In this document: positions 1 through 7,970 of the stretch, one piece after another
Numbering within the stretch: position 1 is the first letter of the stretch
How the letters are laid out: every line of letters starts with the position of its first letter
NCBI RefSeq assembly: GCF_913777145.1
Contig: NZ_CAJYPS010000034.1
Span: 1 to 64,000, forward strand
DNA from: an uncultured Roseateles sp.
GTDB taxonomy: Bacteria > Pseudomonadota > Gammaproteobacteria > Burkholderiales > Burkholderiaceae_C
Direction of reading: 5' to 3'
DNA: 64,000 nt
The notes under the pieces: generated by a model
Databases searched by the model: none
What the model was told of the DNA's origin: nothing
What the model saw: only the letters and a program-made list of their open reading frames with translations
Position numbers and translations under genes: made by a program

Positions 1-338
1 AGCCCATGCCCAAGCCGGGCTGGACGCTGAGCACCCAGCGCCGGCCGCTGGCCACGCCCTATGAGAGCCACGGCAAGACCATGGCCGACGAGCTCGCCGA
101 GGTGCGCTGGACCGCCAGCAGCGAGGCCAGCTGGCTGCCCGACGACTGGTATGACGAGTTCGTGCTGCGCGCCAGCCTGCCCGCCGAGCCCGGCGAGCTG
201 TGGTTCGATGTGCGCCAGGTCTGCGCCAAGGGGGAATGGCACTGGGCCGAGCGGCCCAGTGCCGCCACACCCAAGCCCCGCGCGCCGGCGGTGAGGCTGC
301 AGGTGCTGCCGGCGGCACCGATCGGCCACCAGCACTGA
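1..338 (+). CDS. YcnI-like DUF1775 protein, C-terminal part
   Basis: This is the 3' end of a gene that begins before the window; the frame is open to base 1. The visible ~112 residues match the C-terminal half of DUF1775 (YcnI) domains: a PKPGWTL stretch, a SHGK motif, then DEFVLRASLP and a Cys-containing KGEWHWAE segment. YcnI proteins are exported, bind copper in the family members studied, and usually sit beside copper-handling genes. The gene ends in a short Pro/Ala-rich tail and a His-X-His (HQH) end. A convergent minus-strand gene follows 21 bases later. The family call is from remembered motifs; the N-terminal signal peptide and metal-binding residues lie outside the window. Confidence 0.75.
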   Translation, partial: PMPKPGWTLSTQRRPLATPYESHGKTMADELAEVRWTASSEASWLPDDWYDEFVLRASLPAEPGELWFDVRQVCAKGEWHWAERPSAATPKPRAPAVRLQVLPAAPIGHQH

Positions 339-359
339 GCTGGACCGGACCGAGCCGGC

Positions 360-824
360 TCAGCGTGCGCCGGACGCGGCGCGCTCGGGGCTGAGCTCAA
401 CCGGCACCGGCAGCCGCAACAGCGCCTCCACCAGGCCCTCGGCCGGCACGGCCAGGGTCTGGGCGGGGGCGCTCTGGCCGTTGAGGCTGGCCTCCACGCG
501 GTAGCGGCCGGGCGGCAGCGCCAGCAGGCACCAGGGGCCGTCCATGCGCAGATCCACGCGCGGCGCGGCCTCGCCCTCGGCGCTGACGCGCAAGCGCGCG
601 TCCGACAGAAAGGCCCCGCCGGCCAGGGACACGGTGCTGACCCACAGGCTGTAGGCCGGCCGCAGCGCCTTGAGCTGCAACTGCTCGGACTGGCCTATGC
701 CACCGCAGACAAAGGGCGTGGCCGCGCCGGGCGGCGAGCTCTGCAGCGCCAGCACCGGCCAGGCGCACAGGCTCAGGGACAAGGCCGACAGATGCCGGCA
801 CCAACACAAGACAGCAGGCTTCAT
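360..824 (-). CDS. hypothetical secreted protein, carboxypeptidase-regulatory-like fold possible
   Basis: The product has 154 residues. The first ~27 form a Sec-type signal peptide with a hydrophobic core ending in Val-Leu-Ala. The mature part is short, carries a single Cys early on (FVCGG) and one later (WCLLALPPG), and a PPGRYRVEASLNG segment typical of small beta-sandwich carboxypeptidase-regulatory-like domains. The ATG at 824 begins the signal peptide directly. It converges on the YcnI-like gene and lies behind the terminator of the next PEP-CTERM gene, so it is probably a separate unit. No function can be assigned; a periplasmic role is inferred only from the signal peptide. Confidence 0.6.
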   Translation of the reverse strand: MKPAVLCWCRHLSALSLSLCAWPVLALQSSPPGAATPFVCGGIGQSEQLQLKALRPAYSLWVSTVSLAGGAFLSDARLRVSAEGEAAPRVDLRMDGPWCLLALPPGRYRVEASLNGQSAPAQTLAVPAEGLVEALLRLPVPVELSPERAASGAR

Positions 825-861
825 GAGCCTGGATTCTGCGCGCCGCTCGGCCCCATGAAAA

Positions 862-882
862 ACGCCGCCCGGTGGGCGGCGT
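862..882 (-). terminator. intrinsic terminator of the PEP-CTERM gene at 901-1671
   Basis: Nine-base perfect inverted arms (862-870 and 874-882) around a 3-base loop are followed on the minus strand by five T residues. It lies 18 bases past the stop codon of the upstream minus-strand gene, a classical rho-independent layout. Confidence 0.85.
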
Positions 883-900
883 CAGCAGCGGTGCGCGGGT

Positions 901-1671
901 TCAGGCCGCGCGGCGGCGCCAGGCCAGCAGGCCCATCACGCCCAGGCCCATCAGTGCCCAGCTGGAGGGCTCGGGCACGGGGCTCACATTGCCGTAGATG
1001 CGCATGGCCACGCCCTGGTCGGTCTGGCCCAGGCTGCGCACGCCGGAATTGAAGTTGCCGTTGGTCTCGCCGCCGGCATTGCGGAAGTAGCCGTTGAACA
1101 CCAGGCCGCCCACGCTGGGCGGGGTGCCGTAGGTCAGCACCGAGGTCAGCGAGTTCAGCGACGAGAAGGTCGCACCGCCGTCGGTGGAACCCTGCACGTT
1201 GACCGTGATGCCCACGGTGTTGCTGCCGATGTTCAGCGGCGTGGCCAGGCTCAGTGACGGCGTCGTGCCGGGGGCGTCCGGATCCTGGAAGGAATAGAAG
1301 AAGCCAGTGCCGAAATTCCCGGAGGACGTGAAGCTGTAGGAACCCAGCAGATTGCTGAAGGCCGGGCTGGCCGCGCTCACGGTGCCGGTGTTCACGCCGC
1401 CCCACACATAGATGTTGAGCTTGAGATCGGTGAAATCGGTGCCGGTGTTGTTGTAGGGGAAGAGATCGAAGCCGGTGATCTGCGTGGTGCCGGCCTGCAG
1501 CACATAGCCGGCGCCCATGAAGGTGTTGGGCGTGCTGCCGGTCGCGCTGAGCGTGCCGGCGTCGCCATTCAGCGGTGCGGTGATGTTGTCGAACACCAGA
1601 TCGGCCGACGCGGTGGCGCTGAACGCGACCAGCGCGGCAGCCAGCAGACCCTGGCGGAAGGAGATGGACAT
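901..1671 (-). CDS. PEP-CTERM sorting-signal protein
   Basis: The product has 256 residues: a signal peptide (about 1-23, ending TASA), a Gly/Thr/Ser/Asn-rich all-beta body, and a C-terminal PEP-CTERM signal made of VPEPSSWALM, a hydrophobic helix and an RRRAA end. Such proteins are recognised by an exosortase, which cleaves near the PEP motif during export; they go to the cell surface or exopolysaccharide. The ATG at 1671 is preferred to one 57 bases upstream because it starts the signal peptide and has an AGGAG site about 9 bases ahead. The exosortase gene is not in the window. The body shows no recognisable domain. Confidence 0.85.
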   Translation of the reverse strand: MSISFRQGLLAAALVAFSATASADLVFDNITAPLNGDAGTLSATGSTPNTFMGAGYVLQAGTTQITGFDLFPYNNTGTDFTDLKLNIYVWGGVNTGTVSAASPAFSNLLGSYSFTSSGNFGTGFFYSFQDPDAPGTTPSLSLATPLNIGSNTVGITVNVQGSTDGGATFSSLNSLTSVLTYGTPPSVGGLVFNGYFRNAGGETNGNFNSGVRSLGQTDQGVAMRIYGNVSPVPEPSSWALMGLGVMGLLAWRRRAA

Positions 1672-2137
1672 GGCGGGAACTCCTGGACAGAGGCCGCGAT
1701 CCGCGCGGCCGGCAGGGCTTGAGTGCAAGCTGCATGCAGGCTAAAGGCAAAACCTGGCACAAGTTCCCGGCCGCCCCCACGGCTGCGGGGCCGGATTGCC
1801 CCCGATGGGGTTCACCCCAGGCCCGACCCCACGCAGCCGCGCCAAGCGTGAACAAGGCCGCGAATTAAGGGGCGGCGTGACCGCCTGATCGCCGGTTTGC
1901 CTTCGCCGGGCCACGGCGATGATCCATCCCGTCACCAGTGCACGGCCCCCGGCAACGCTGCGGCCCCTGGCGTGACGGCGCTCGAGGCCGTCCGCGACAA
2001 CAAGCCCAACCACGGCCCGCTCCGCGCCACGCTCGTCGTGCTGCTTTCGTCAGGCCGCCTGCGCTGTGATGTCACGCCGCAGCCCCACGTGGGCCCCGCC
2101 AGGGGTCTTCGTCCCGGGCGGCGTGAAGCGCTCTTGC

Positions 2138-2169
2138 GCCCCCCGAACGGCTCTGCCCGCTCGGGGGGC
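2138..2169 (+). terminator. possible terminator-like stem-loop
   Basis: The arms GCCCCCCGA (2138-2146) and TCGGGGGGC (2161-2169) pair perfectly over 9 bases with a 14-base loop, followed by TTTCCT on the plus strand. No plus-strand gene ends just before it, so it may instead be a leader attenuator or boundary element ahead of the hemerythrin gene. Confidence 0.4.
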
Positions 2170-2188
2170 TTTCCTGTGTGCGCCCAAC

Positions 2189-2218
2189 GGGCCATGGCCA
2201 GGCCCGGGGCCATGGCCC
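2189..2218. promoter_or_regulatory. double palindrome upstream of the hemerythrin gene
   Basis: Eleven-base inverted arms (2189-2199 and 2208-2218) flank 8 bases, and each arm contains the self-complementary 10-mer GGCCATGGCC. The result is both an inverted and a direct repeat, about 105-135 bases before the ATG. It has the shape of a paired operator; no regulator family is recognised from it. Confidence 0.4.
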
Positions 2219-2322
2219 ATCGGCGTGGCCCGTCCAGGCGATGCCCGCCCGCCCGCGGCTGGCAACACTGTGCGTCATCCGGCCCCACCCTGTTTCGCGA
2301 GGCCGGTTCACAGGAGATGACC

Positions 2323-3000
2323 ATGACCACGGCCCCCCGCCTCGACCTCTATGCCCACATCCACAAGGCGCTGCGCCACGCGCTCGGCGACACCCTGCTG
2401 CGCCTGGGCCGCGCCGATGTGAACGACCCCGACGAGCTGGGCGCGGCGCTGCTGCAGCTGGACCGCCTGCTGACGCTGCTGAACTCGCATGTGATGCACG
2501 AGAACGAGTTCATCCACCCGGCGCTGGAAGGCCGCCAGCGCGGCAGCAGCGAGGCGATCGCGGTGGAACACGACGACCACCTGCTGGCGCTGGCCGCGCT
2601 GCGCGACGAGGCCGCGGCGCTGCGGGCCCGCCCCTCGGCGGCCCACGCCCACCAGCTCTACCGCCGCTTTGCGGCCTTCGTGGCGGAGCAGTTCCAGCAC
2701 ATGGAGGTGGAGGAAAGCCGGCACAACGAGCGGCTGTGGGCCCACTACAGCGACGCGGAGCTGGAGGCGCTGCACGGCCGCCTGGTGGCCCATGTCACGC
2801 CGCAGATCATGACCGAGGTGCTGCGCTGGATGCTGCCGGCGCTCAGCCCCCAGGAGCGTGCGCTGGTGATAGGCGGCCTGCCGCCCCAGGCCCAGGCACC
2901 GGTGCTGGGCTCGGCCCGCGCGCTGCTGGACGACCACGCCTGGACCAAGCTGTGCCGCGCTTTGGGCCAGGCGCCGGTGCCGGGGCTGATGGCCGCCTGA
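2323..3000 (+). CDS. hemerythrin-like HHE-domain protein
   Basis: The product has 225 residues and is mostly helical. The hemerythrin-type iron ligands are laid out as in HHE proteins: an early His (YAHIHKALRH), then HVMHENEFIHPALE, then VEHDDHLLAL, and FQHMEVEE near residue 130. Family members bind a di-iron centre and sense or carry oxygen or nitric oxide, or help repair iron centres. An ATG lies at 2317 and another at 2323; AGGAG at 2312-2316 touches the first but has normal spacing to the second, so 2323 is used. The ~80-residue C-terminal extension has no obvious match. The neighbour is a convergent MalT-like regulator. Confidence 0.85.
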   Translation: MTTAPRLDLYAHIHKALRHALGDTLLRLGRADVNDPDELGAALLQLDRLLTLLNSHVMHENEFIHPALEGRQRGSSEAIAVEHDDHLLALAALRDEAAALRARPSAAHAHQLYRRFAAFVAEQFQHMEVEESRHNERLWAHYSDAELEALHGRLVAHVTPQIMTEVLRWMLPALSPQERALVIGGLPPQAQAPVLGSARALLDDHAWTKLCRALGQAPVPGLMAA

Positions 3001-3018
3001 ACGCGGCCCGCACAGCCC

Positions 3019-5631
3019 TCAGGCCAGCGGGCCGGGGCCGGTCGTGGGCACCCGCTCGCGCCACCAGGCCGCGGCCTGGCCGCGCGAGTCCAGGCCCAGC
3101 TTGTCCAGGATGTTGGCCACATGCCGCTTCACGGTGTGGGGGCTGATGTCCAGCGCCCGCGCGATGTGCTTGTTGCTGGCGCCGGCCGCGATGTGCTGCA
3201 GCACCTCGGCCTCGCGGCCGGACAGCAGCTCGTCGGCCGGGGCCGCATCCGGCGGCTCGGCCGGCGTGCCCAGCTCGGCCAGCCAGTGGCGCAGCCGCGC
3301 CAGCGCCGCGGGCGCCAGGTGAGCCTGCCAGTCGCGCTCGCCCAGCGCCTGCAGCAGTGCCGGCGCCCACAGCAGGCCGCTCGGCTCGCGCTGCGACAGC
3401 GCCGGCACCAGCAGCGCCAGCGCCTCGGGCTCGTCGCCCGGCTCGCCGCGCGCCAGCAGCGCCGCGCCCAGACGCAGCCGGATCTCGGCCCCATGACCCA
3501 GCAGGTCGTGCCCCTCCTCATGCAGCAGCACGCGCCGCCAGGCCTGCAGCGCGTCCTCGCGCCGGCCCTGCAGCTCGGCGAGCTGGCCCTGCAGCGCCAG
3601 CAGCGGCTCGGGCCGGTGCGCGGTGACCAGGTCAGGCAGCTCGGCCGCCAGCCGCGTGAGCCGGTCCAGCAGCTGCTGCAGCAGGTCCACCGCGCCGCAG
3701 GACGCCGCGACCCGCGCGGAGAAGAACAGGTTCTGCCACAGCGCCCAGGCGCCATAGCCCTTCACATGCTCGGCGATGCGCTGCCGCCCCAGGTCCAGCG
3801 CCAGGCCGATGTCACCGGCCAGCATCGCGTGCATCGCACGCAGTGCCAGCCCGTGGTTGCGCAGGATGACCATCTGACCCACCCAGGCCGCGTCGGCCTC
3901 GGCGCCGGCCAGCATCTCTCGCGACTCCGCCAGCCGCCCCTGCCAGCACAGGTTCCAGGCCTGGCACATGCGCGCCAGCGGCAGCGTGCGGTCGCCGCGC
4001 AGCGTCTGCGAGCCGGCGAACCACTGCTCGGCCAGCGGCGCCATGCCGGGGCAGCACAGCTGGCGCGGCGGCGGCACGCCGTCGTACCAGGCCTCCACCG
4101 TGGGCACCTGCATCAGCTCGTGCAGGCGCTGCTCGAACAGCGGCGCCACCGCCCGCCCCCGCCCGGTCTCCAGCGCGAGCCAGATCTGCACCAGCAGCGC
4201 GGTGCGCCGCGCCTCGCCGGCCAGGCGCGACACATCCACGTCGCGCAGCAGCTGCTCGGTCTCGGCCAGCCGCCCCTGCGCAATCAGCAGCACGCCGCGG
4301 TGCACGCGGGTGGCCAGCAGGCCGGCCTGGTCATCGCGCTGCGCAAACAGCTGCTCGGCCTGGGCCAGGTGCCAGTGCGCGCGCACCGCCTCCCAGTCCC
4401 GCCACAGCGCGATCGCGCGGGCGCGGTGCAGCTCGGGGCTGGTATCCGCAAAAGCCGGATCGAAGCGCTGCACCAGGTCCAGCAGCGCGGCCGAGCCTAT
4501 GCCGCTGATCAGCACCGGCGCCTCGGCCAGCAGCAGCTCGGCCGCCCGCCGGGGCTGGCCCGCGGCCAGCAGCAGGCCCTGACGCCGCGCCGGGTCGAGC
4601 TCCAGCTCGGCCGCGCGCGCCAGCAGCTGGGCGCGCAGCTCGGGCTGCTCCTGCTGCAGGCGCTGGCGCAGCATGTCGCGGAACAGCTGGTGCAGGCGCA
4701 GCGTCAGCGGTGCCACGTCCACGACCGTGACGAACAGCGCCTGGCGCTCGATCTCGCGCAGCCACTGCGCGGCCTGCTGCACCGGCTCGCCCAGCGCCTG
4801 GCAGCGCGTGGCGTCCAGCTCATAGAGCACGCTGCAGCGCAGCAGAAAGCCCTGCAGCCCGGGCTCCAGCCGGTCCAGCACCTCGCTGGCGAGGTAGTCG
4901 AAGGCCGCACGGTCGATGGCGCCGGCGCCGGCACCGCCCAGCGCCAACCGCAGGCCGGCGGGCCAGCCGCCGCTGCGCTCGAACAGGCGCTGGGCCGCGG
5001 CCGTGTCCTGGCCCAGCGTGGCGGCGATCTGGGCCACCTCCATCGCGTCCAGCGCCAGCTGCGCCGCACCCAGATCCAGCAGGCCGCCGCCGGCACGGCG
5101 CCGCGCCAGCCGCAGCGCGGGCTCCTGGCGCGCGCTCAGCACCAGGTGCCAGCGCTCGCCCAGCCGGGCCAGCCAGCGGTCCAGGAACTGCAGCGAGCCC
5201 TCGTCGGCCAGGTGGTGCACATCGTCCAGCACGATGACGCCGCGCGGCACCTCGCAGGCGTCCAGCGTGTTGAGCATCACGTCGGCCACGCGCAGCAGCT
5301 CGTCGCCGCCACGCAGCGCCGCGTCGCGCAGGCCCTCGGGCGCGGTGCGCCAGGGCAGGTCGAAGGGCTCCAGCGCGGCGAACAGGCAGTCCAGCAGACG
5401 CGCCAGCTCATCGCCCTCGTCCAGCGCCACCCAGGCCAGCCCCACGTCGGCGGGCAGCTGGGCCAGCCACTGGCTCAGCAGCGCGGTCTTGCCATAGCCG
5501 GCCGGCGCGCACAGCAGCAGCGACTGGCCGGCCTGCAGCGCCTCGTCCAGCCGCGCGATCAGCGCCGGGCGCTGGATCAGCTGCCCGGCCCGGGGCCGTG
5601 GCGGGCGGATCTTGGTGTGGGCGATGGCCAT
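3019..5631 (-). CDS. MalT-like LuxR-family ATP-binding transcriptional regulator
   Basis: The product has 870 residues with the layout of large LuxR/MalT regulators: a Walker A motif APAGYGKTAL (residues 42-51), a VIVLDDVHHL Walker B-like motif, a long Arg/Leu-rich helical-repeat middle, and a C-terminal GerE-type helix-turn-helix in the last ~65 residues (LLSGREAEVLQHIAAG, then KHIARALDISPHTVKRHV). These proteins are inducer- and ATP-dependent activators. The start at 5631 gives the conserved MAIAHTKIRPP N-terminus; the frame stays open far upstream into the next gene, but that part reads another protein's DNA. The target is unknown. The hemerythrin gene converges on it, and the methyltransferase gene lies 104 bases upstream on the same strand. 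Confidence 0.9.
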   Translation of the reverse strand: MAIAHTKIRPPRPRAGQLIQRPALIARLDEALQAGQSLLLCAPAGYGKTALLSQWLAQLPADVGLAWVALDEGDELARLLDCLFAALEPFDLPWRTAPEGLRDAALRGGDELLRVADVMLNTLDACEVPRGVIVLDDVHHLADEGSLQFLDRWLARLGERWHLVLSARQEPALRLARRRAGGGLLDLGAAQLALDAMEVAQIAATLGQDTAAAQRLFERSGGWPAGLRLALGGAGAGAIDRAAFDYLASEVLDRLEPGLQGFLLRCSVLYELDATRCQALGEPVQQAAQWLREIERQALFVTVVDVAPLTLRLHQLFRDMLRQRLQQEQPELRAQLLARAAELELDPARRQGLLLAAGQPRRAAELLLAEAPVLISGIGSAALLDLVQRFDPAFADTSPELHRARAIALWRDWEAVRAHWHLAQAEQLFAQRDDQAGLLATRVHRGVLLIAQGRLAETEQLLRDVDVSRLAGEARRTALLVQIWLALETGRGRAVAPLFEQRLHELMQVPTVEAWYDGVPPPRQLCCPGMAPLAEQWFAGSQTLRGDRTLPLARMCQAWNLCWQGRLAESREMLAGAEADAAWVGQMVILRNHGLALRAMHAMLAGDIGLALDLGRQRIAEHVKGYGAWALWQNLFFSARVAASCGAVDLLQQLLDRLTRLAAELPDLVTAHRPEPLLALQGQLAELQGRREDALQAWRRVLLHEEGHDLLGHGAEIRLRLGAALLARGEPGDEPEALALLVPALSQREPSGLLWAPALLQALGERDWQAHLAPAALARLRHWLAELGTPAEPPDAAPADELLSGREAEVLQHIAAGASNKHIARALDISPHTVKRHVANILDKLGLDSRGQAAAWWRERVPTTGPGPLA

Positions 5632-5735
5632 GGCGGCAAATGATAGGCAGCCGCCCGTCCCATGCGCGTCGTGAATGGGCACGACGCCAGCGCCTGTCCC
5701 CTCGGCAGGGGGCAAGGCCCCCCCGCCAGCCGGGG

Positions 5736-6968
5736 TCAGGCCGCCAGCAGCTGTTCCAGCCGCTGCTCGCGCAGCCCGTAGAAGCGCTTGATCTCGGCGA
5801 TCTGCGCCAGCAGCTCGGGCCGGCGGGCGGCCAGCGCCTCGGCGGCCTGGCCCTGGGCCTTCACGGCCAGGATCATCTTGTTCTTGCTGGTGTGCTCCAG
5901 CGCGATGAACTCGAACACCTGGGTCTGGTAGCCCTGGCTTTCCAGCAGCAGCGCACGCAGCGAGTCGGTCACCATCTCGGCCTCCTGGCCCAGGTGGATG
6001 CCGTGCTGCAGCATGGGGCGCAGCACATGGGGCAGCGTCATCTGCGGGCGCAGCTCCTTGTGGCAGCAGGGCGAGCTCATGATGACCTTGGCGCCGCTCT
6101 GCAGGCCCACGTGCAGCGCGTGGTCGGTCGCGATGTCGCAGGCATGCAGCGCAATCATCACGTCCAGCGGCTGCACGGCCTGGGTGCGCACATCGCCCTG
6201 GTCGAAGCGTATGCCGCTCAGCTGCTCGCCCTCGATGACCGCGTTGCACAGCTGGACCATGTCGTCGCGCAGCTCGATGCCGGTCACGCGCGGGGTCAGG
6301 CCTTGCGCCTGCAGCCAGTCGTGCACCGCAAAGGTCAGATAGCCCTTGCCGGAGCCGAAGTCCGCCACGCGCACGGTGCCGCTCAGGCCGGCGTCACCGA
6401 CCGCAGCCGACAGGATCTCCACGAAGCGGTTGATCTGCTTCCACTTGCGCGCCATCGCCGGCACCAGCGCCGGCTCGCCCTTCACCAGGTGGGTCAGGCC
6501 CAGCGCCGACCACACCGGGTGACGCATCTCCAGCGGCCGGTGCTTGGCCTTGTCATGCCCGGCCGCGGCGGGCGGCGCCTCGGTGGGCGCGTCCAGGCGC
6601 GTGACCCGCAGCGTCTCGCGGCCCTTGCGGCTCACCGCGAACTGCAGCTCCTCGGTCGAGGTGTGCAGGTGGGCGTTGCGAAAGCGCGTGCCCAGCAGCG
6701 CGGCGATCTCGGCCAGCCCGGCCTCGGGCGCGTGGTTCTTGGTGATGTCCTTGGTGCGATGGCGCCACAAAAAGCTCAGCGCCGGCTCGCCACGCAGCTC
6801 GATGCGGCGCACCGTGAGCCGCTCCACGTCGCTGTCGTCGCCCACCGGGCCGGACAGCAGCAGCTTGCCGAACTGGCCGCCGGCCAGCGACAGGCGCAGC
6901 AGGTGGAGGAAGCGCTCATGGGCCGGCGCGTCGGCCGCCGGGGGTGGGGTAATCAGCGAGGTGAACAT
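5736..6968 (-). CDS. class I SAM-dependent methyltransferase (Methyltransf_32 / TRM13-METTL25-like)
   Basis: The product has 410 residues. The middle carries the SAM-binding motif VADFGSGKGYLTF and an acidic ELRDDMVQLC loop, followed by two motifs typical of this branch: HACDIATDHAL and SSPCCHKEL. The C-terminus (residues ~330-410) is a helical extension with KRFYGLREQR. Related eukaryotic proteins act on tRNA or other RNA; the bacterial members are uncharacterised as far as I know. The N-terminal ~150 residues form a separate domain containing HRTKDITKNH. The ATG at 6968 is the last one before an intergenic gap. It may share a transcript with the LuxR gene, though the gap of 104 bases leaves that open. 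Confidence 0.85.
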   Translation of the reverse strand: MFTSLITPPPAADAPAHERFLHLLRLSLAGGQFGKLLLSGPVGDDSDVERLTVRRIELRGEPALSFLWRHRTKDITKNHAPEAGLAEIAALLGTRFRNAHLHTSTEELQFAVSRKGRETLRVTRLDAPTEAPPAAAGHDKAKHRPLEMRHPVWSALGLTHLVKGEPALVPAMARKWKQINRFVEILSAAVGDAGLSGTVRVADFGSGKGYLTFAVHDWLQAQGLTPRVTGIELRDDMVQLCNAVIEGEQLSGIRFDQGDVRTQAVQPLDVMIALHACDIATDHALHVGLQSGAKVIMSSPCCHKELRPQMTLPHVLRPMLQHGIHLGQEAEMVTDSLRALLLESQGYQTQVFEFIALEHTSKNKMILAVKAQGQAAEALAARRPELLAQIAEIKRFYGLREQRLEQLLAA

Positions 6969-7289
6969 CAGGGGGCGGATTGTCCCCGAGCCGGAGTAGC
7001 CCGGCAGCCGCTGGTGGCAGGGCCGGCGGCCGGGGCGCCCCGAGGCCGGCGCCGGCGGGGCTGGCCCGTTCAATCAGGGGGTCAGCGCCAGGGATTTCAT
7101 CAATGGCCCGCCCGCCAAGTCCGAATGACCATACTCCGCACGGAATGAAAATTATGTCGGCACGCAAATTTGCGGGGGGCGATAACGGCATGAATATGAC
7201 AGCGCACCACCGGCGCCCTGGCATATTTCAGCCAGATTCGCTGGAGACATGATTCAAGACCGTCGGCATCTCAATTCAAAAGGACGACT
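6969..7289. other. divergent intergenic region
   Basis: This 321-base spacer lies between two divergent genes. The half nearest the methyltransferase is very GC-rich; the half nearest the PEP-CTERM gene (about 7130-7280) is clearly AT-richer and is the likely promoter region for that gene, but no convincing -35/-10 pair or operator was found. Confidence 0.5.
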
Positions 7290-7916
7290 GTGTCGATGAT
7301 GAAACTCTGCAAAACCCTGGTGATGGCCGCCGCCCTCGCCGCGCTGGGCCTGGGCGGCGGCGCCCGGGCGGACGACCTCACGCAAACCATCACGCTGCGC
7401 AACCTGCCCGGCAACAGCTATCTGGGCTCCGACGAGAACACCGTGCTGGAGTTCTATATCGGGCCGCAGGCGCACATCAACACCATGTCCTGGGACGTGA
7501 CGCTGACCGCCTACCAGGGCAGCCTGCTGAGCCTGGCTTATATGGCGCTGGGCGACAGCCAGAGCAACAGCCAGCTTTATTTCCTGCCCGCCCAGATCGC
7601 GGATCCGGACGGGAGCTATCACCCCGGCACCGGGCACTATGTCGGCAGCGTGGATTTCCGCTCGGTCGACGAGCCGGGCTGGGGCATCGTCGATCTGAGC
7701 TTCAGCCTGAACGACGACGGCATCCTGCGGCTGGAGTTCGCCGAGAACATGGATGAGCTGCCGGGCGCCGACGCGCTGTGGAACAAGGTCACGCTCACCT
7801 TCGGCTATTCGGTCAGCGCCGTGCCCGAGCCCGCCAGCGCCGGCCTGATGCTGCTGGGCCTGGGCGTTGCCGGTGCAGCAGCCAGGCGCCGCCAGCGCCT
7901 GACGCCGGGCGCCTGA
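7290..7916 (+). CDS. PEP-CTERM sorting-signal protein
   Basis: The product has 208 residues: a signal peptide ending GGGARA, a beta-rich body with several Tyr/Asp-containing strands, and a PEP-CTERM tail with VPEPASAGLMLLGLG, a hydrophobic helix and ARRRQR. It is presumed to be exported and processed by an exosortase. A GTG at 7290 has the best spacing (5 bases) to AAAAGGA at 7278-7284; ATGs at 7296 and 7299 are alternatives that change only the first two or three residues. The closing tail TPGA after the Arg cluster is slightly longer than usual. The body is unrelated by eye to the other PEP-CTERM proteins of the window. Confidence 0.85.
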   Translation: MSMMKLCKTLVMAAALAALGLGGGARADDLTQTITLRNLPGNSYLGSDENTVLEFYIGPQAHINTMSWDVTLTAYQGSLLSLAYMALGDSQSNSQLYFLPAQIADPDGSYHPGTGHYVGSVDFRSVDEPGWGIVDLSFSLNDDGILRLEFAENMDELPGADALWNKVTLTFGYSVSAVPEPASAGLMLLGLGVAGAAARRRQRLTPGA

Positions 7917-7970
7917 GGCGTCCATCGCGGAGCGCGGTGACGCGCTCCGCGGCCCGGGTGAGCCGCCACC

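Larger units (their letters stand above)
1672..2322. other. intergenic region without a supported gene
   Basis: This 651-base stretch separates two divergent genes. Open frames exist but look like chance GC-rich frames with no domain, signal peptide or ribosome site. It holds several inverted repeats: a 10-base palindrome CCCACGTGGG at 2084-2093, a 9-base stem with 14-base loop at 2138-2169 followed by TTTCCT, and a double GGCCATGGCC palindrome at 2189-2218. The last two lie within 200 bases upstream of the hemerythrin gene and could be regulatory or an upstream terminator. Confidence 0.6.

Noticed and set aside
3121-5643. An 840-residue plus-strand frame opposite the LuxR/MalT gene
   Set aside because: Gln/Arg-rich shadow of the real gene without motifs or ribosome site.
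5632-6249. A continuous minus-strand frame extending the LuxR/MalT gene upstream by ~206 residues
   Set aside because: It reads out-of-frame DNA of the methyltransferase gene, has no family match, and the ATG at 5631 gives the conserved MAIAHTKIRPP start.
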